From positions 1,515,001 to 1,579,000 of the forward strand of contig NZ_CP139418.1 of the NCBI RefSeq assembly GCF_034137685.1: a DNA stretch of 64,000 bases, in the 5' to 3' direction. Shown piece after piece: positions 1-6,990 of this stretch (the stretch's first letter is position 1; every line of letters begins with the position of its first letter). The notes under the pieces are model-generated. The model saw only the letters and a list, made by a program, of their open reading frames with translations. It did no database searches and was not told the DNA's origin. This DNA comes from Streptococcus sp. S1 (GTDB taxonomy: Bacteria > Bacillota > Bacilli > Lactobacillales > Streptococcaceae). Both the position numbers and the translations under genes were made by a program.

Positions 1-269
1 GTATTGGCAAAGCTAGACAACCAACCGGCAACAAAGCCCCCACCTAATAGAGAAAAGAGAACCGGTACCCAAGACAACTTCCACTTCTTAGCAAAATGAA
101 AGAGGGCCCAGACAGCAGGAAGCGCATAAACCAAGAGGATCAAGGTTGAAAGTCCCACAATCCCGTACTGGCTACCAGACATCCAGCCTTCTGTCAGTGA
201 TTGGGTCTCATAGGCCAGCCCAATCGCTAGCAAGAGTAAATAGAGAAACAAAATCGATTTGCGTTTCAT
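1..269 (-). CDS. Multi-pass membrane protein, 3' end outside window
   Basis: Partial gene running off the left edge; 89 codons are visible from an ATG at 267-269. The N-terminus is a hydrophobic segment (MKRKSILFLYLLLLAIGLAY), followed by a second transmembrane stretch (GLSTLILLVYALPAVWAL) and a third near the window edge (VPVLFSLLGGGFVAGWLSS). The layout recalls streptococcal membrane-protease-like proteins of the CPBP or PrsW type, but no catalytic motif lies in the visible part, so the family is a guess. It lies downstream of a terminator that closes the preceding minus-strand fragment, so it probably has its own promoter. Confidence 0.6.
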   Translation of the reverse strand, partial: MKRKSILFLYLLLLAIGLAYETQSLTEGWMSGSQYGIVGLSTLILLVYALPAVWALFHFAKKWKLSWVPVLFSLLGGGFVAGWLSSFAN

Positions 270-292
270 AAAAGACCTTTCTAAAGTGAAAT

Positions 293-318
293 GAAAAAGG
301 CTGGAAGCCCAGTCTTTT
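293..318 (-). terminator. Intrinsic terminator
   Basis: An 8-bp stem (297-304 with 309-316, one G-T pair) is followed on the minus strand by a T-run. It would end transcription coming from the truncated gene at 385-657 before the next gene starts at 269. Confidence 0.6.
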
Positions 319-384
319 CTGAGTACTATCATTGTAACAGGATCAGCTTGAAAAAACAATAAACTGAGCTCTCAAATCCAGCTC

Positions 385-657
385 CTACTTCAATACGGCT
401 AGGATCTGACGAATCATATCCGGATCCCCATCAGGCAAAGTCACTGTTTCAGCATGATCCAAGATCCCTTGGGTAAATTGCGTCATAAACTCCTCACTAT
501 TGAGTTCATCTGCAGACTGTTGCCAGTGGCTCGGTACAGGATAGATGGTCACTGTCCCATCACCGTTGGATGCATAAGTCACATGACCTTCTGCAGAAAT
601 AGGAGTAAACAACTGACGCACATCTTTTGGATCTCGGCAAAAGTCAGAAAGCCTTGA
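385..657 (-). pseudogene. 5'-truncated fragment of an unidentified gene
   Basis: The reading frame is open from just after a stop at 658-660 to the stop at 385 and looks like coding sequence upstream of any start codon: residues SRLSDFCRDPKDV lead into RQLFTPISAEGH. The only candidate starts are internal, such as the GTG at 619-621, which would give 78 aa. The open frame ends one base short of the CRISPR repeat at 661, so the 5' part of the gene seems to have been lost where the CRISPR locus begins. The acidic C-terminus (LPDGDPDMIRQILAVLK) and soluble character suggest the tail of a lipoprotein or cytoplasmic protein. I do not recognise the family. Confidence 0.55.
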
Positions 658-660
658 TCA

Positions 661-696
661 GTTTTGGGACCATTCGAAACAACACAGCTCTAAAAC
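661..696 (-). CRISPR. Solitary type II-A CRISPR repeat (36 bp)
   Basis: Read on the minus strand, this 36-mer begins GTTTTAGAGCTGTG and ends AATGGTCCCAAAAC. Apart from minor variants this is the type II-A repeat of S. pyogenes, S. mutans and related streptococci. It is the only intact copy in the window. On its right is a 30-bp interval (697-726), the spacer length of this subtype, and then the tracrRNA anti-repeat. No cas9, cas1, cas2 or csn2 is present, so this is best read as the leader-distal end of an array whose operon has been lost. Confidence 0.85.
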
Positions 697-726
697 GCAG
701 TTCTCGCACTGTTGGAGTGTCACCAT
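697..726 (-). CRISPR. Probable last surviving spacer (30 bp)
   Basis: Exactly 30 bp separate the intact repeat from the repeat-like anti-repeat when the two are aligned without gaps, matching the 66-bp period of type II-A arrays. The target is unknown. The sequence could instead be 5' flank of the tracrRNA gene that happens to have this length. Confidence 0.5.
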
Positions 727-727
727 G

Positions 728-830
728 TGTTGGAACTATTCGAAACAACACAGCCAAAAGATTATTCTTTTGAGTTAAAATATGGTTATCCATAATCAGT
801 AATGCGCACCACTAATTCGGTGCTTTTTTT
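728..830 (+). ncRNA. tracrRNA of a type II-A CRISPR system (orphan)
   Basis: The order matches streptococcal tracrRNA. The anti-repeat (GGAACTATTCGAAACAACAC, near 732-751) is complementary to the repeat RNA. The lower-stem segment GTTAAAAT lies at 774-781. A nexus hairpin TATGG-TTAT-CCATA lies at 781-794. The 3' hairpin GCACC-loop-GGTGC (806-823) and a T-run (824-830) form the terminator. Two features are odd. An 18-nt perfect hairpin (755-772) sits where the usual short bulge separates upper and lower stems. The hairpin normally found between nexus and terminal hairpin is missing. The RNA is encoded opposite to the repeat, as in S. pyogenes. With no cas9 nearby it is a relic, or would act with a Cas9 encoded elsewhere. 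Confidence 0.8.
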
Positions 831-948
831 GTGTTTATTTTCATCTATCCCTAATTAGTCATTATATTAACTATATTTTACTCCTTCCCTCCTCAAAAAT
901 CAATTCATTACATGGAGATATTCCATCTATTTTTAACTTGAAATTTAC

Positions 949-976
949 AAAGGAACTCGCATGCACGAGTTCCTTT
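949..976. repeat. Perfect 11-bp inverted repeat
   Basis: AAAGGAACTCG (949-959) and CGAGTTCCTTT (966-976) form an 11-bp stem with a 6-nt loop. There is no clear T-run on either side. It could be a weak terminator or a protein-binding site between the tracrRNA gene and the tRNA-Arg transcript. Confidence 0.4.
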
Positions 977-1026
977 AGATAGTGGATATACTCCTTTTTG
1001 TATAACATTCCTCATTTATTTTCTGT

Positions 1027-1210
1027 AGAGACTTTCCGCTGTGAAAAAAGTGCCTGAAACTTAATCGTTTCAGGCACTCGGAATTCTTGAGACCTTAGGC
1101 TCAAGAATTAGTCATGGAACTTCGTAGAAGTTCGCTGACGTCCGTCCTCACCTAAGGAAAGTCTCGAAAGAGGAATTTCTATTCAAATAGAAAATCCCTC
1201 ATCTTCATAA
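1027..1210 (-). ncRNA. Putative structured RNA downstream of tRNA-Arg
   Basis: The gene-free stretch is full of nested complementarity. GAGACTTTCC (1027-1036) pairs with GGAAAGTCTC (1157-1166) and encloses several hairpins: the 11-bp terminator stem 1050-1077, a 10-bp stem AATTCTTGAG/CTCAAGAATT, and a 7-bp stem GAACTTC/GAAGTTC. The loop of the second hairpin carries CCTTAGG, the exact complement of CCTAAGG near 1152, allowing a pseudoknot. A further hairpin lies near 1168-1200. I match it to no known RNA family. It would be the 3' part of the rplS-tRNA transcript or a separate small RNA. Confidence 0.4.
1042..1077 (-). terminator. Strong intrinsic terminator after tRNA-Arg
   Basis: An 11-bp perfect stem (1050-1060 with 1067-1077) is followed on the minus strand by six Ts. 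It is the likely end of the rplS / tRNA-Arg transcript. Confidence 0.8.
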
Positions 1211-1215
1211 ATTTA

Positions 1216-1287
1216 TGTCCCCTGCCGGAATCGAACCAGCAACTACTCCTTAGGAGGGAGTTGTTATATCCATTGAACTAAGGGGAC
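1216..1287 (-). tRNA. tRNA-Arg(CCT)
   Basis: The minus strand folds as a 72-nt cloverleaf. The acceptor stem is GTCCCCT/AGGGGAC with discriminator A. The D-arm contains AGTTCAATGGATA. The anticodon stem ACTCC/GGAGT has loop CTCCTAA, giving anticodon CCT, which reads AGG. The T-arm is GCTGGTTCGATTCCGGC. CCA is not encoded. It lies 45 bp downstream of rplS on the same strand and is probably co-transcribed with it. Confidence 0.95.
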
Positions 1288-1331
1288 CCTATAAAAAAAG
1301 AAGCGAGATTACTCCCGCCTCCTTGTTCGTC

Positions 1332-1679
1332 TTAACGACGGATTTCTTTAATACGAGCTGCTTTACCTTGCAATGCACGAAGGTAGTACAATTTCGCACG
1401 ACGTACTTTACCGTAACGTACAACTTCAATCTTTTCTACACGTGGAGTGTGTACTGGGAATGTACGTTCAACACCGACACCGTTAGAGATTTTACGAACA
1501 GTGTACATTTCAGTGTGTCCTTGACCTTTACGAGCGATAACAACGCCTTCAAAGATCTGGATACGTTCACGAGATCCTTCGACAACTTTCGCGTGTACAC
1601 GAACAGTGTCACCAGGACGGAATGCAGGGATATCAGTACGAAGTTGACCTTCAGTCAAGCTTTGGATTAATGGATTCAT
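1332..1679 (-). CDS. rplS: Ribosomal protein L19
   Basis: The 115-aa product is full length for bacterial L19, a 50S protein at the 30S-50S interface. Family landmarks are present: the N-terminal [24 protein letters not shown] region, the core [14 protein letters not shown], and the basic C-terminus [11 protein letters not shown]. The ATG at 1677-1679 follows AGGAGAATAAA, a good ribosome-binding site. The gene is transcribed from a strong promoter at 1764-1792 through an 85-nt leader containing an inverted repeat, a common arrangement for autogenously controlled ribosomal protein genes; such control is inferred here. tRNA-Arg follows on the same strand. Confidence 0.97.
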   Translation of the reverse strand: MNPLIQSLTEGQLRTDIPAFRPGDTVRVHAKVVEGSRERIQIFEGVVIARKGQGHTEMYTVRKISNGVGVERTFPVHTPRVEKIEVVRYGKVRRAKLYYLRALQGKAARIKEIRR

Positions 1680-1704
1680 TTTATTCTCCTATCTTCGTCA
1701 ATCT

Positions 1705-1720
1705 TGAGGGACCTCCCTCA
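1705..1720 (-). promoter_or_regulatory. Inverted repeat in the rplS leader
   Basis: TGAGGGA (1705-1711) and TCCCTCA (1714-1720) form a short hairpin 25 bases upstream of the rplS start, inside the transcribed leader. It may belong to an L19-leader type regulatory structure. That is inference from position and symmetry only. Confidence 0.4.
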
Positions 1721-1763
1721 GCGGATAAACTGTATTTTTGTGCTTCCATTACGCACAGAAACT

Positions 1764-1792
1764 ATCATATCAGATAATTTCAGGTTTGTAAA
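1764..1792 (-). promoter_or_regulatory. rplS promoter
   Basis: On the minus strand TTTACA (1787-1792) and TATGAT (1764-1769) are 17 bp apart, a near-consensus sigma-A promoter. It lies between the end of the CLC gene (1803) and rplS. Confidence 0.75.
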
Positions 1793-1802
1793 GCTCTTTT
1801 CT

Positions 1803-3020
1803 CTACTTTTTCGCAACTTTTTGACCGGAATAAATACTCCACTCTTTTGGTAGGCAATAGGCGATGGCACAAGCAATGACAAAGAAAGGAAGATTGGCAT
1901 AACCAAAGACTTCTCCTCCGATCAAGATCGGTGCGAGCAAGGTCGTCGTCGCACTGCCAAAGACACTAGCGTATCCGATAGCAGCCACGACTAAGACTGG
2001 TAAGCCCAGCATAGGAGCAAGAAAGACTCCAAGCGTAGCTCCGATCGCAAAGAGCGGGGTTACTTCTCCTCCTTGGTATCCAGCTGAAATCGTCACCACG
2101 GTAAAGAGGAGCTTCAAGATCCAGTCATAACTCTGCGCACTGCCCTGATGAAAAGCCACATCAATCAGATTGGTTCCAAGTCCACTATAAGTGCCGACCT
2201 TGGTGAACTGGAGGGTCAAGAGGACCAAGCTAAGTCCAGCCCCTATAAGGGCAATCCGAATATAAGGATTAGGCAGTACTTTCGCGACTGTTTTCTTCAA
2301 CCAGGAAAGGCTAACTGCAAAGAGTTTCCCAGCGAGGCCAAAAGCTAGGCCAAGAAGGGCAACTTTGATCAAGGTCTCTGGTGTCCAGCTTAGCGTTTCT
2401 TTTAGTGGCACAGCAAACTTCTCCAAGCCAAGGGCATGAGAGGTGAAGCTAGCCACGATCGAAGCGATAAGGGCAGGATAGAGAGCCATCAACTGCAACT
2501 CCCCAACTGTCAAGACTTCAAGGGCAAAGAAGGTTGCTGCCAGTGGCGTCTGAAAGAGCCCCGCAAAACCAGCTGCCATACCAGTCATGAGAAAAATACG
2601 CGAAGCATCTGGAATCTTGATATGACGCGCAAAACGATGCGAAAGCGTCGCTCCGATCTGGACTGCTACACCTTCCCGACCGACCGAACCACCAAAGAGA
2701 TGGCTCATCCAGGTCGTCAGCATGATCAAAGGTACCAAGACCAAGGGGATTTTCTCCTCACGCGCGTGCCCGACATCAAAAATAAGGCCCATCCCTTTTG
2801 AAGCCTTGCCACCGAAACGTTTATAAAGATAAACGATGACAAGCCCCGCTAAGGCCAAAAAAAGAATCAAATGCCAATGCTGGCTTCGGAAATCCCCGAT
2901 CAGAAGAAGACCTTGACCAAAAATCATATCAATGGCACCAACCAAGAGACCAATGAAAAGCGCCATCCCTGTTAGGACCACATACTGTTGTGCTTTTTTC
3001 TTGATAGATAGACTAGTCAC
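1803..3020 (-). CDS. CLC-family fluoride/proton antiporter (CLC-F type)
   Basis: The 405-aa integral membrane protein has many hydrophobic helices and the CLC signatures GREGVAVQIG (from G114, gating glutamate E116) and GYQGGEVTPLFAIG near the C-terminus. The usual GSGIP anion-binding motif is replaced by KGMGLI, putting a methionine (M77) at the anion site. Substitution of that serine by methionine is a hallmark of the fluoride-exporting CLC-F branch. From memory, the equivalent S. pneumoniae interval between rplS and the chorismate mutase gene holds two crcB (Fluc) fluoride-channel genes, so a different fluoride exporter occupies the same slot. The gene overlaps the upstream chorismate mutase by 8 bp. 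No fluoride riboswitch was recognised upstream. Confidence 0.85.
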   Translation of the reverse strand: MTSLSIKKKAQQYVVLTGMALFIGLLVGAIDMIFGQGLLLIGDFRSQHWHLILFLALAGLVIVYLYKRFGGKASKGMGLIFDVGHAREEKIPLVLVPLIMLTTWMSHLFGGSVGREGVAVQIGATLSHRFARHIKIPDASRIFLMTGMAAGFAGLFQTPLAATFFALEVLTVGELQLMALYPALIASIVASFTSHALGLEKFAVPLKETLSWTPETLIKVALLGLAFGLAGKLFAVSLSWLKKTVAKVLPNPYIRIALIGAGLSLVLLTLQFTKVGTYSGLGTNLIDVAFHQGSAQSYDWILKLLFTVVTISAGYQGGEVTPLFAIGATLGVFLAPMLGLPVLVVAAIGYASVFGSATTTLLAPILIGGEVFGYANLPFFVIACAIAYCLPKEWSIYSGQKVAKK

Positions 3021-3285
3021 GCGCCCTCACCTCCTCTTGGAAGTCTCTCGAGCGCTTCATCATATCTTGAAACTGAGCTTGAATGGTCGCACGATACTGC
3101 TCCTCCGTCACGAGAGAGCCGACTTTCTCAAGCACCTCTCTTTCCCTTCCTTGATCGAGCACAGGTAAACCCTGCTGCTCCTTATATTCTACAATCTGAC
3201 CGACACAGACCATCCGTCTTTCCAGCAAGGCTACAAGCTCTTGATCGATCTGGTCAATGTCCTTACGAATCTGATCTAAATCCAT
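3013..3285 (-). CDS. Chorismate mutase, AroQ type
   Basis: This 90-aa, all-helical AroQ-type mutase converts chorismate to prephenate, the entry to phenylalanine and tyrosine. The N-terminal helix (MDLDQIRKDIDQIDQELVAL) with LLERRM, and the later EREVLEKV segment, carry the family's conserved Arg, Lys and Glu pattern. It is a free-standing enzyme; pheA and tyrA at 46-50 kb carry no mutase domain, so this gene supplies that step. The start follows an AGGAGA-type ribosome-binding site. It is translationally coupled to the downstream CLC gene by overlap. Confidence 0.92.
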   Translation of the reverse strand: MDLDQIRKDIDQIDQELVALLERRMVCVGQIVEYKEQQGLPVLDQGREREVLEKVGSLVTEEQYRATIQAQFQDMMKRSRDFQEEVRARD

Positions 3286-3348
3286 GTGTCTCCTCTTTAT
3301 TTTGGATATAAATCGAGGCTGTAATCCATCGATTCATCCTCTTTGTCA

Positions 3349-3792
3349 TTAATTTGCTTTTGCTACAAGTTCTTCTGCAAAGGCTTCTAATTTTTCAATG
3401 TCTTCGTCTTCTGCAGACAAATCAACCTTGACACACTCAGAGCCTTTTTCAGCACCAGTCGCAGCGAAGCAACGGTCAAAATCATCAACTGCTTTACAGA
3501 ATTCATCGTAGAAGGTATCACCTGATCCTACCACACCATAAAGTTTGCCTTTGAGATCAAGGCCAGCCAAATCTTCGTAGAAATCTTGGATCTCATCTGG
3601 AAGTTCTCCATCACCGTATGTATAAGTCGCTACCACTGCGATATCTGCATCAAGGAAGTCCTCCGCATCCACAGTTGTACACTCATCCACATCTACTTCG
3701 ACACCAAGATCACGGAATTTGTCCGCTACGATATCCGCAATTTCTTCAGTATTTCCAGTCATACTAGCAAAAACAATCTTCGCTACAGTCAT
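3349..3792 (-). CDS. Flavodoxin
   Basis: The 147-aa product begins MTVAKIVFASMTGNTEEIAD. SMTGNTEE (residues 10-17) is the FMN phosphate-binding loop. The acidic segment TTVDAEDFLDADIAVVATYTYGDGELPDE and the GSGDTFYDEFC motif complete the short-chain flavodoxin fold. It is a one-electron carrier in the cytosol. The ATG at 3790-3792 is preferred to further upstream starts because it follows GGGAGGAAATT and gives the family N-terminus. Its place between chorismate mutase and the divergent pde2 matches S. pneumoniae. Confidence 0.93.
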   Translation of the reverse strand: MTVAKIVFASMTGNTEEIADIVADKFRDLGVEVDVDECTTVDAEDFLDADIAVVATYTYGDGELPDEIQDFYEDLAGLDLKGKLYGVVGSGDTFYDEFCKAVDDFDRCFAATGAEKGSECVKVDLSAEDEDIEKLEAFAEELVAKAN

Positions 3793-4081
3793 AATTTCCT
3801 CCCAAAAGCTATTTCCCGTATTATACCACTTTTTCAAGCATTTTGCACGAAACCTTTCCCGATAAGGTGAAAGAAGGGACATGTTTCAAGAAATTGGACC
3901 GATGGAACCTAATCACCCTTGTTTTCATTTAATTGACTGTTTCATTTCTTTCATCATATCCATCCATTCTACCAAAATATTGATCTTCTGTAAAACCGCT
4001 TCCACAGCTCCTAATTAGTGATAAATGCTTGCTGGATGGGCCTTTCTTATGTTAAAATTGACAGAGAAAATGAGGTAATGT

Positions 4082-5026
4082 ATGAACGTAATGAATGAAA
4101 TTCTTGAAAAAATTCAAGCTTATGACACGATTATTATCCACCGTCATCAGAATCCGGATCCGGATGCGATTGGTAGCCAGGTGGGCTTGCGGGACCTCCT
4201 GCGTGCGCACTTCCCTCAAAAGCGGGTCTTGGCAACTGGCTATGATGAACCGACCTTGACTTGGCTTGCTGAGATGGATACTGTCAGCGATGAGGATTAT
4301 AATGGAGCTTTGGTGATTGTCTGTGATACGGCCAATACTCCCCGTATCGATGACAAGCGCTATACGAACGGTGATTTCCTGATCAAGATCGACCACCACC
4401 CAAATGACGATGCTTATGGAGATCTGCTTTGGGTCGATACTGAGTCTAGCTCTACCAGTGAGTTGATTGCATTTTTTGCTAAGGAATTGAATCTCGAACT
4501 TCCTGTTAGTGCTGCGCGTCTCCTCTATGCTGGGATTGTCGGCGATACAGGTCGCTTCCTTTATCCTGCTACTTCGACTCGAACCTTTGAGATCGCTGCA
4601 ACTCTTCGAAGCATTCCCTTTGATTTTACAGCACTTGCTCGGCAGATGGATACGATCAACCTTAAGACAGCTAAGCTTCAAGGCTATGTCTATGACCATC
4701 TTGAGATCGATGAACATGGCGCTGCGCGTGTGACCCTAACACAAGAGCTCTTGAAGAAATTCGATCTACGGGATTCAGAGACTGCTGCAATTGTCGGAGC
4801 TCCTGGACGCATCGATACCGTATCTGTTTGGGCCATCTTTGTCGAGCAGGCCGACGGTCACTTCCGTGTCCGGATGCGTAGCAAACGAAAAGTGATCAAC
4901 GAAATTGCCAAACGACATAATGGTGGTGGCCATCCACTCGCGAGTGGAGCCAACTCCTACTCCCTCGAAGAAAACGACCAAATCTACAAAGAGCTACAAG
5001 AAGTGGCGCGCACGAACGAAGGCTGA
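4082..5026 (+). CDS. pde2: DHH/DHHA1 phosphodiesterase Pde2 (NrnA family)
   Basis: The 314-aa cytosolic enzyme is a stand-alone DHH-DHHA1 protein. Metal ligands are visible in HRHQNPDPDAIGS (D26, D28), VCDTAN (D82) and the DHH triad at residues 104-106. The C-terminal GGGHPLASG is the DHHA1 substrate-binding loop. The streptococcal orthologue hydrolyses pApA and c-di-AMP to AMP and also acts as a nano-RNase. It is transcribed divergently from flavodoxin. A terminator overlaps its stop codon. Confidence 0.92.
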   Translation: MNVMNEILEKIQAYDTIIIHRHQNPDPDAIGSQVGLRDLLRAHFPQKRVLATGYDEPTLTWLAEMDTVSDEDYNGALVIVCDTANTPRIDDKRYTNGDFLIKIDHHPNDDAYGDLLWVDTESSSTSELIAFFAKELNLELPVSAARLLYAGIVGDTGRFLYPATSTRTFEIAATLRSIPFDFTALARQMDTINLKTAKLQGYVYDHLEIDEHGAARVTLTQELLKKFDLRDSETAAIVGAPGRIDTVSVWAIFVEQADGHFRVRMRSKRKVINEIAKRHNGGGHPLASGANSYSLEENDQIYKELQEVARTNEG

Positions 5027-5048
5027 GAACGGTTTCTCAGCCTTTTTT
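5021..5048 (+). terminator. Terminator of pde2
   Basis: The GGCTGAGAA/TTCTCAGCC hairpin overlaps the pde2 stop codon and is followed by seven Ts. Confidence 0.85.
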
Positions 5049-5122
5049 TCTTGGTCATGGGGTTTTCATTTGCTCCTTCTTATGGTAAAATAAAGCTAAT
5101 AAAATTTTTAAGGAGACTTATT

Positions 5123-5707
5123 ATGGAAAAAAATCGTTTGTTTATCATTATTTCTGCTGCGGTGGCGATTCTTAGCTCTTTCTTGCCATGGGCAAGCCTG
5201 AATGCTGGAAACTTCGGTTCATACAGCTGGAATGGCCTTCGCGGAGATGGATGGTTTGTTATTATCTTCGCAGTCGTTGCGATTGTCCTTGCTTGCTTGA
5301 ATGATGTAAAATCTTCACTACCAAAAGGTTTTGCAATTGGTGTTATCGTATCTGGGGCTCTCTCAACTGTTGTAACATTGATTGATGTCTTCGGTGTGAA
5401 TAAGTACGCTGCTAATTTCAATGGCTATGGCGTTTCAATGGGCTTTGGTTTGATCCTTGCTTTAATTGCAAGTATCGCTATTGTTGTGACTGGTCTCTTG
5501 GCGATGTCAGGTGGTAAAATCACTAAAGGAACATTTGAAGAACTTGCTGAATCTGGTAAAGGATTTGCCCAATCTGTTGGACGCGTAACAACTTCTACTG
5601 TAAAAACTGCTGTAGATGAAATCAAAAAAGAAACACACGAACACACTGAGGGACAAGCTGATCAACCAGTGGAAGCACCAAAAGATCCAAATCAACCTGA
5701 ACAATAA
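5123..5707 (+). CDS. Small tetraspan-like membrane protein of unknown function
   Basis: The 194-aa protein starts at the ATG at 5123, placed 9 bases after AAGGAG. It has four hydrophobic segments: residues about 5-25, 49-66, 76-98 and 115-140. The PWASL-Gly-Ser motif between helices 1 and 2 is typical of small streptococcal membrane proteins. The hydrophilic, charged C-terminal tail (about residues 150-194) is rich in Glu, Gln and Pro and probably cytosolic. It is monocistronic, with terminators on both sides. I do not recognise a function. Confidence 0.75.
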   Translation: MEKNRLFIIISAAVAILSSFLPWASLNAGNFGSYSWNGLRGDGWFVIIFAVVAIVLACLNDVKSSLPKGFAIGVIVSGALSTVVTLIDVFGVNKYAANFNGYGVSMGFGLILALIASIAIVVTGLLAMSGGKITKGTFEELAESGKGFAQSVGRVTTSTVKTAVDEIKKETHEHTEGQADQPVEAPKDPNQPEQ

Positions 5708-5719
5708 TAAGATTAGATT

Positions 5720-5757
5720 CACCTTGGCTTAGCCAGGGTGATTTTTTTGATCATTAA
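5720..5757 (+). terminator. Intrinsic terminator
   Basis: The stem CACCTTGGC/GCCAGGGTG with a 3-nt loop is followed by seven Ts, and closes the membrane-protein gene. Confidence 0.85.
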
Positions 5758-5781
5758 TTTAAATAAAATTAGTGAAAATAC

Positions 5782-5810
5782 TTGTCAAGATCCTGGAAAT
5801 TTGGTACACT
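5782..5810 (+). promoter_or_regulatory. rpmE2 promoter
   Basis: TTGTCA (5782-5787) and TACACT (5805-5810) are 17 bp apart. They lie about 60 bp upstream of the rpmE2 start. Confidence 0.75.
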
Positions 5811-5868
5811 AGCTAAGTAACAATCTATGGCTCGGAAAGAGACCATGGCAGAAAGGAAATATTGCAAA

Positions 5869-6111
5869 ATGAAAAAAGATATCCATCCAGAATATCGCCC
5901 TGTTGTCTTCATGGACACTACTACTGGTTACAAGTTCGTCAGCGGTTCAACTAAATACTCAAACGAAACAGTTGAATTCGAAGGTGAAACTTACCCATTG
6001 ATCCGTGTTGAAATTTCATCAGACTCACACCCATTCTACACTGGACGTCAAAAGTTCACTCAAGCAGATGGACGTGTGGATCGTTTCAACAAAAAATACG
6101 GTCTCAAATAA
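5869..6111 (+). CDS. rpmE2: Ribosomal protein L31 type B
   Basis: The 80-aa product has [20 protein letters not shown] at its start and [10 protein letters not shown] in the middle. It lacks the CxxC zinc ligands of type A L31, so it is the zinc-independent B form. The ATG at 5869 is chosen over upstream in-frame starts because it follows AAAGGA and gives the standard N-terminus. In many bacteria the B form is made under zinc limitation; nothing in the visible promoter shows such control. It follows pde2 and the membrane protein, as in S. pneumoniae. Confidence 0.96.
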   Translation: MKKDIHPEYRPVVFMDTTTGYKFVSGSTKYSNETVEFEGETYPLIRVEISSDSHPFYTGRQKFTQADGRVDRFNKKYGLK

Positions 6112-6122
6112 GAACCAACACA

Positions 6123-6157
6123 GAACCATTTCCCTTTCGGGAGTGGTTTTTTTGATC
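6123..6157 (+). terminator. Terminator of rpmE2
   Basis: The hairpin AACCATTTCCC/GGGAGTGGTT has a TTTC loop and is followed by seven Ts, 13 bp after the stop codon. Confidence 0.8.
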
Positions 6158-6188
6158 TCCGTTTCTTTTATTGTGAACGCACAAAAAC

Positions 6189-6222
6189 AGAGGTTAGGAT
6201 GTTGATCCCGACCTCTTTTTTC
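6189..6222 (-). terminator. Terminator of the acetoin reductase gene
   Basis: An AGAGGT/ACCTCT hairpin with internal GGAT/ATCC pairing is flanked by A-runs and T-runs on both sides. It can work in either direction and sits just past the stop codon of the minus-strand gene. Confidence 0.65.
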
Positions 6223-6225
6223 ATC

Positions 6226-6990
6226 TTAATGGAACTGCATTCCACCATCTACGATAATGGTTTGTCCTGTGATGTAGTTTGAATCTGGTCCAGCAAGGAA
6301 GCTGACCGCTGCTGCTACATCTTCTGGTTCTGAAAGACGTTTCAAAGTGATATCTTTAGCGAATGTTTGCATACCCCATTCGTCGTCTTTGCCCGCGTTC
6401 TTCCCAACTTCATGAGCAATGTCAAACATCATTGGAGTCTTAACAATACCTGGTGCATAAGCATTGACAGTGATTCCTGAATCCGCCAAGTCACGCGCCA
6501 AAGTCTGTGTGATACCACGAACTGCAAATTTAGTACCACCATAAACAGTCAAGTTAGGGTTACCTACAACACCTGCTTGTGAAGTTGCATTGATGATTTT
6601 TCCGCCATGGCCAAGCGCTTTGAATTGAGCTTGTGCAGCTTGAACACCCCAAATCACGCCACCAACGTTAATAGCAAATGTACGTGTAAATTGTTCTTCT
6701 GTAATTGTATCAAGTGGTGTAGTTGGCGCAACACCTGCATTATTGACAACAACGTTCAAATCCCCAAAGTGATCAACAACTTTTTGGAAAGCCGCAGCTA
6801 CTTCAGCTTGTTTAGAGACATCAGCAACGACCGCAAAAGCATTTTCTGCTGACAACTCAGCCACTGCTTTTTCCGCTGTTTCAGCATTGTAGTCCAATAC
6901 TCCAACTTTAAAGCCATCTTGTACCAAACGTTTTGCAATTGCAAAACCGATTCCTTGACCTGCACCTGTAACAATAGCTACTTTAGACAT
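6226..6990 (-). CDS. (S)-acetoin-forming diacetyl reductase / butanediol dehydrogenase (SDR)
   Basis: The 254-aa cytosolic short-chain dehydrogenase carries the NAD-binding motif TGAGQGIG (residues 7-14), NNAG, the catalytic Ser in INATSQAG and YGGTKFA (YxxxK). The acetoin-reductase family signature [10 protein letters not shown] follows the Rossmann motif. It interconverts diacetyl, acetoin and 2,3-butanediol with NADH, an overflow pathway from pyruvate. The ATG at 6988-6990 follows AAGGAGGAATC; the further upstream start lacks a binding site. It is monocistronic. Confidence 0.9.
   Translation of the reverse strand: MSKVAIVTGAGQGIGFAIAKRLVQDGFKVGVLDYNAETAEKAVAELSAENAFAVVADVSKQAEVAAAFQKVVDHFGDLNVVVNNAGVAPTTPLDTITEEQFTRTFAINVGGVIWGVQAAQAQFKALGHGGKIINATSQAGVVGNPNLTVYGGTKFAVRGITQTLARDLADSGITVNAYAPGIVKTPMMFDIAHEVGKNAGKDDEWGMQTFAKDITLKRLSEPEDVAAAVSFLAGPDSNYITGQTIIVDGGMQFH

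Noticed and set aside
727-762. Second, degenerate CRISPR repeat
   Set aside because: It aligns with the repeat, but the downstream lower-stem strand, nexus and terminator hairpins show it is the anti-repeat of a tracrRNA gene.
3286-3348. Fluoride riboswitch upstream of the CLC/chorismate mutase pair
   Set aside because: The 63-bp gap shows no crcB-motif-like conserved core, and the gene order gives no room for one.
4052-4717. 221-codon open frame on the minus strand
   Set aside because: It is antisense to the well-supported pde2 gene and has no matching signals.
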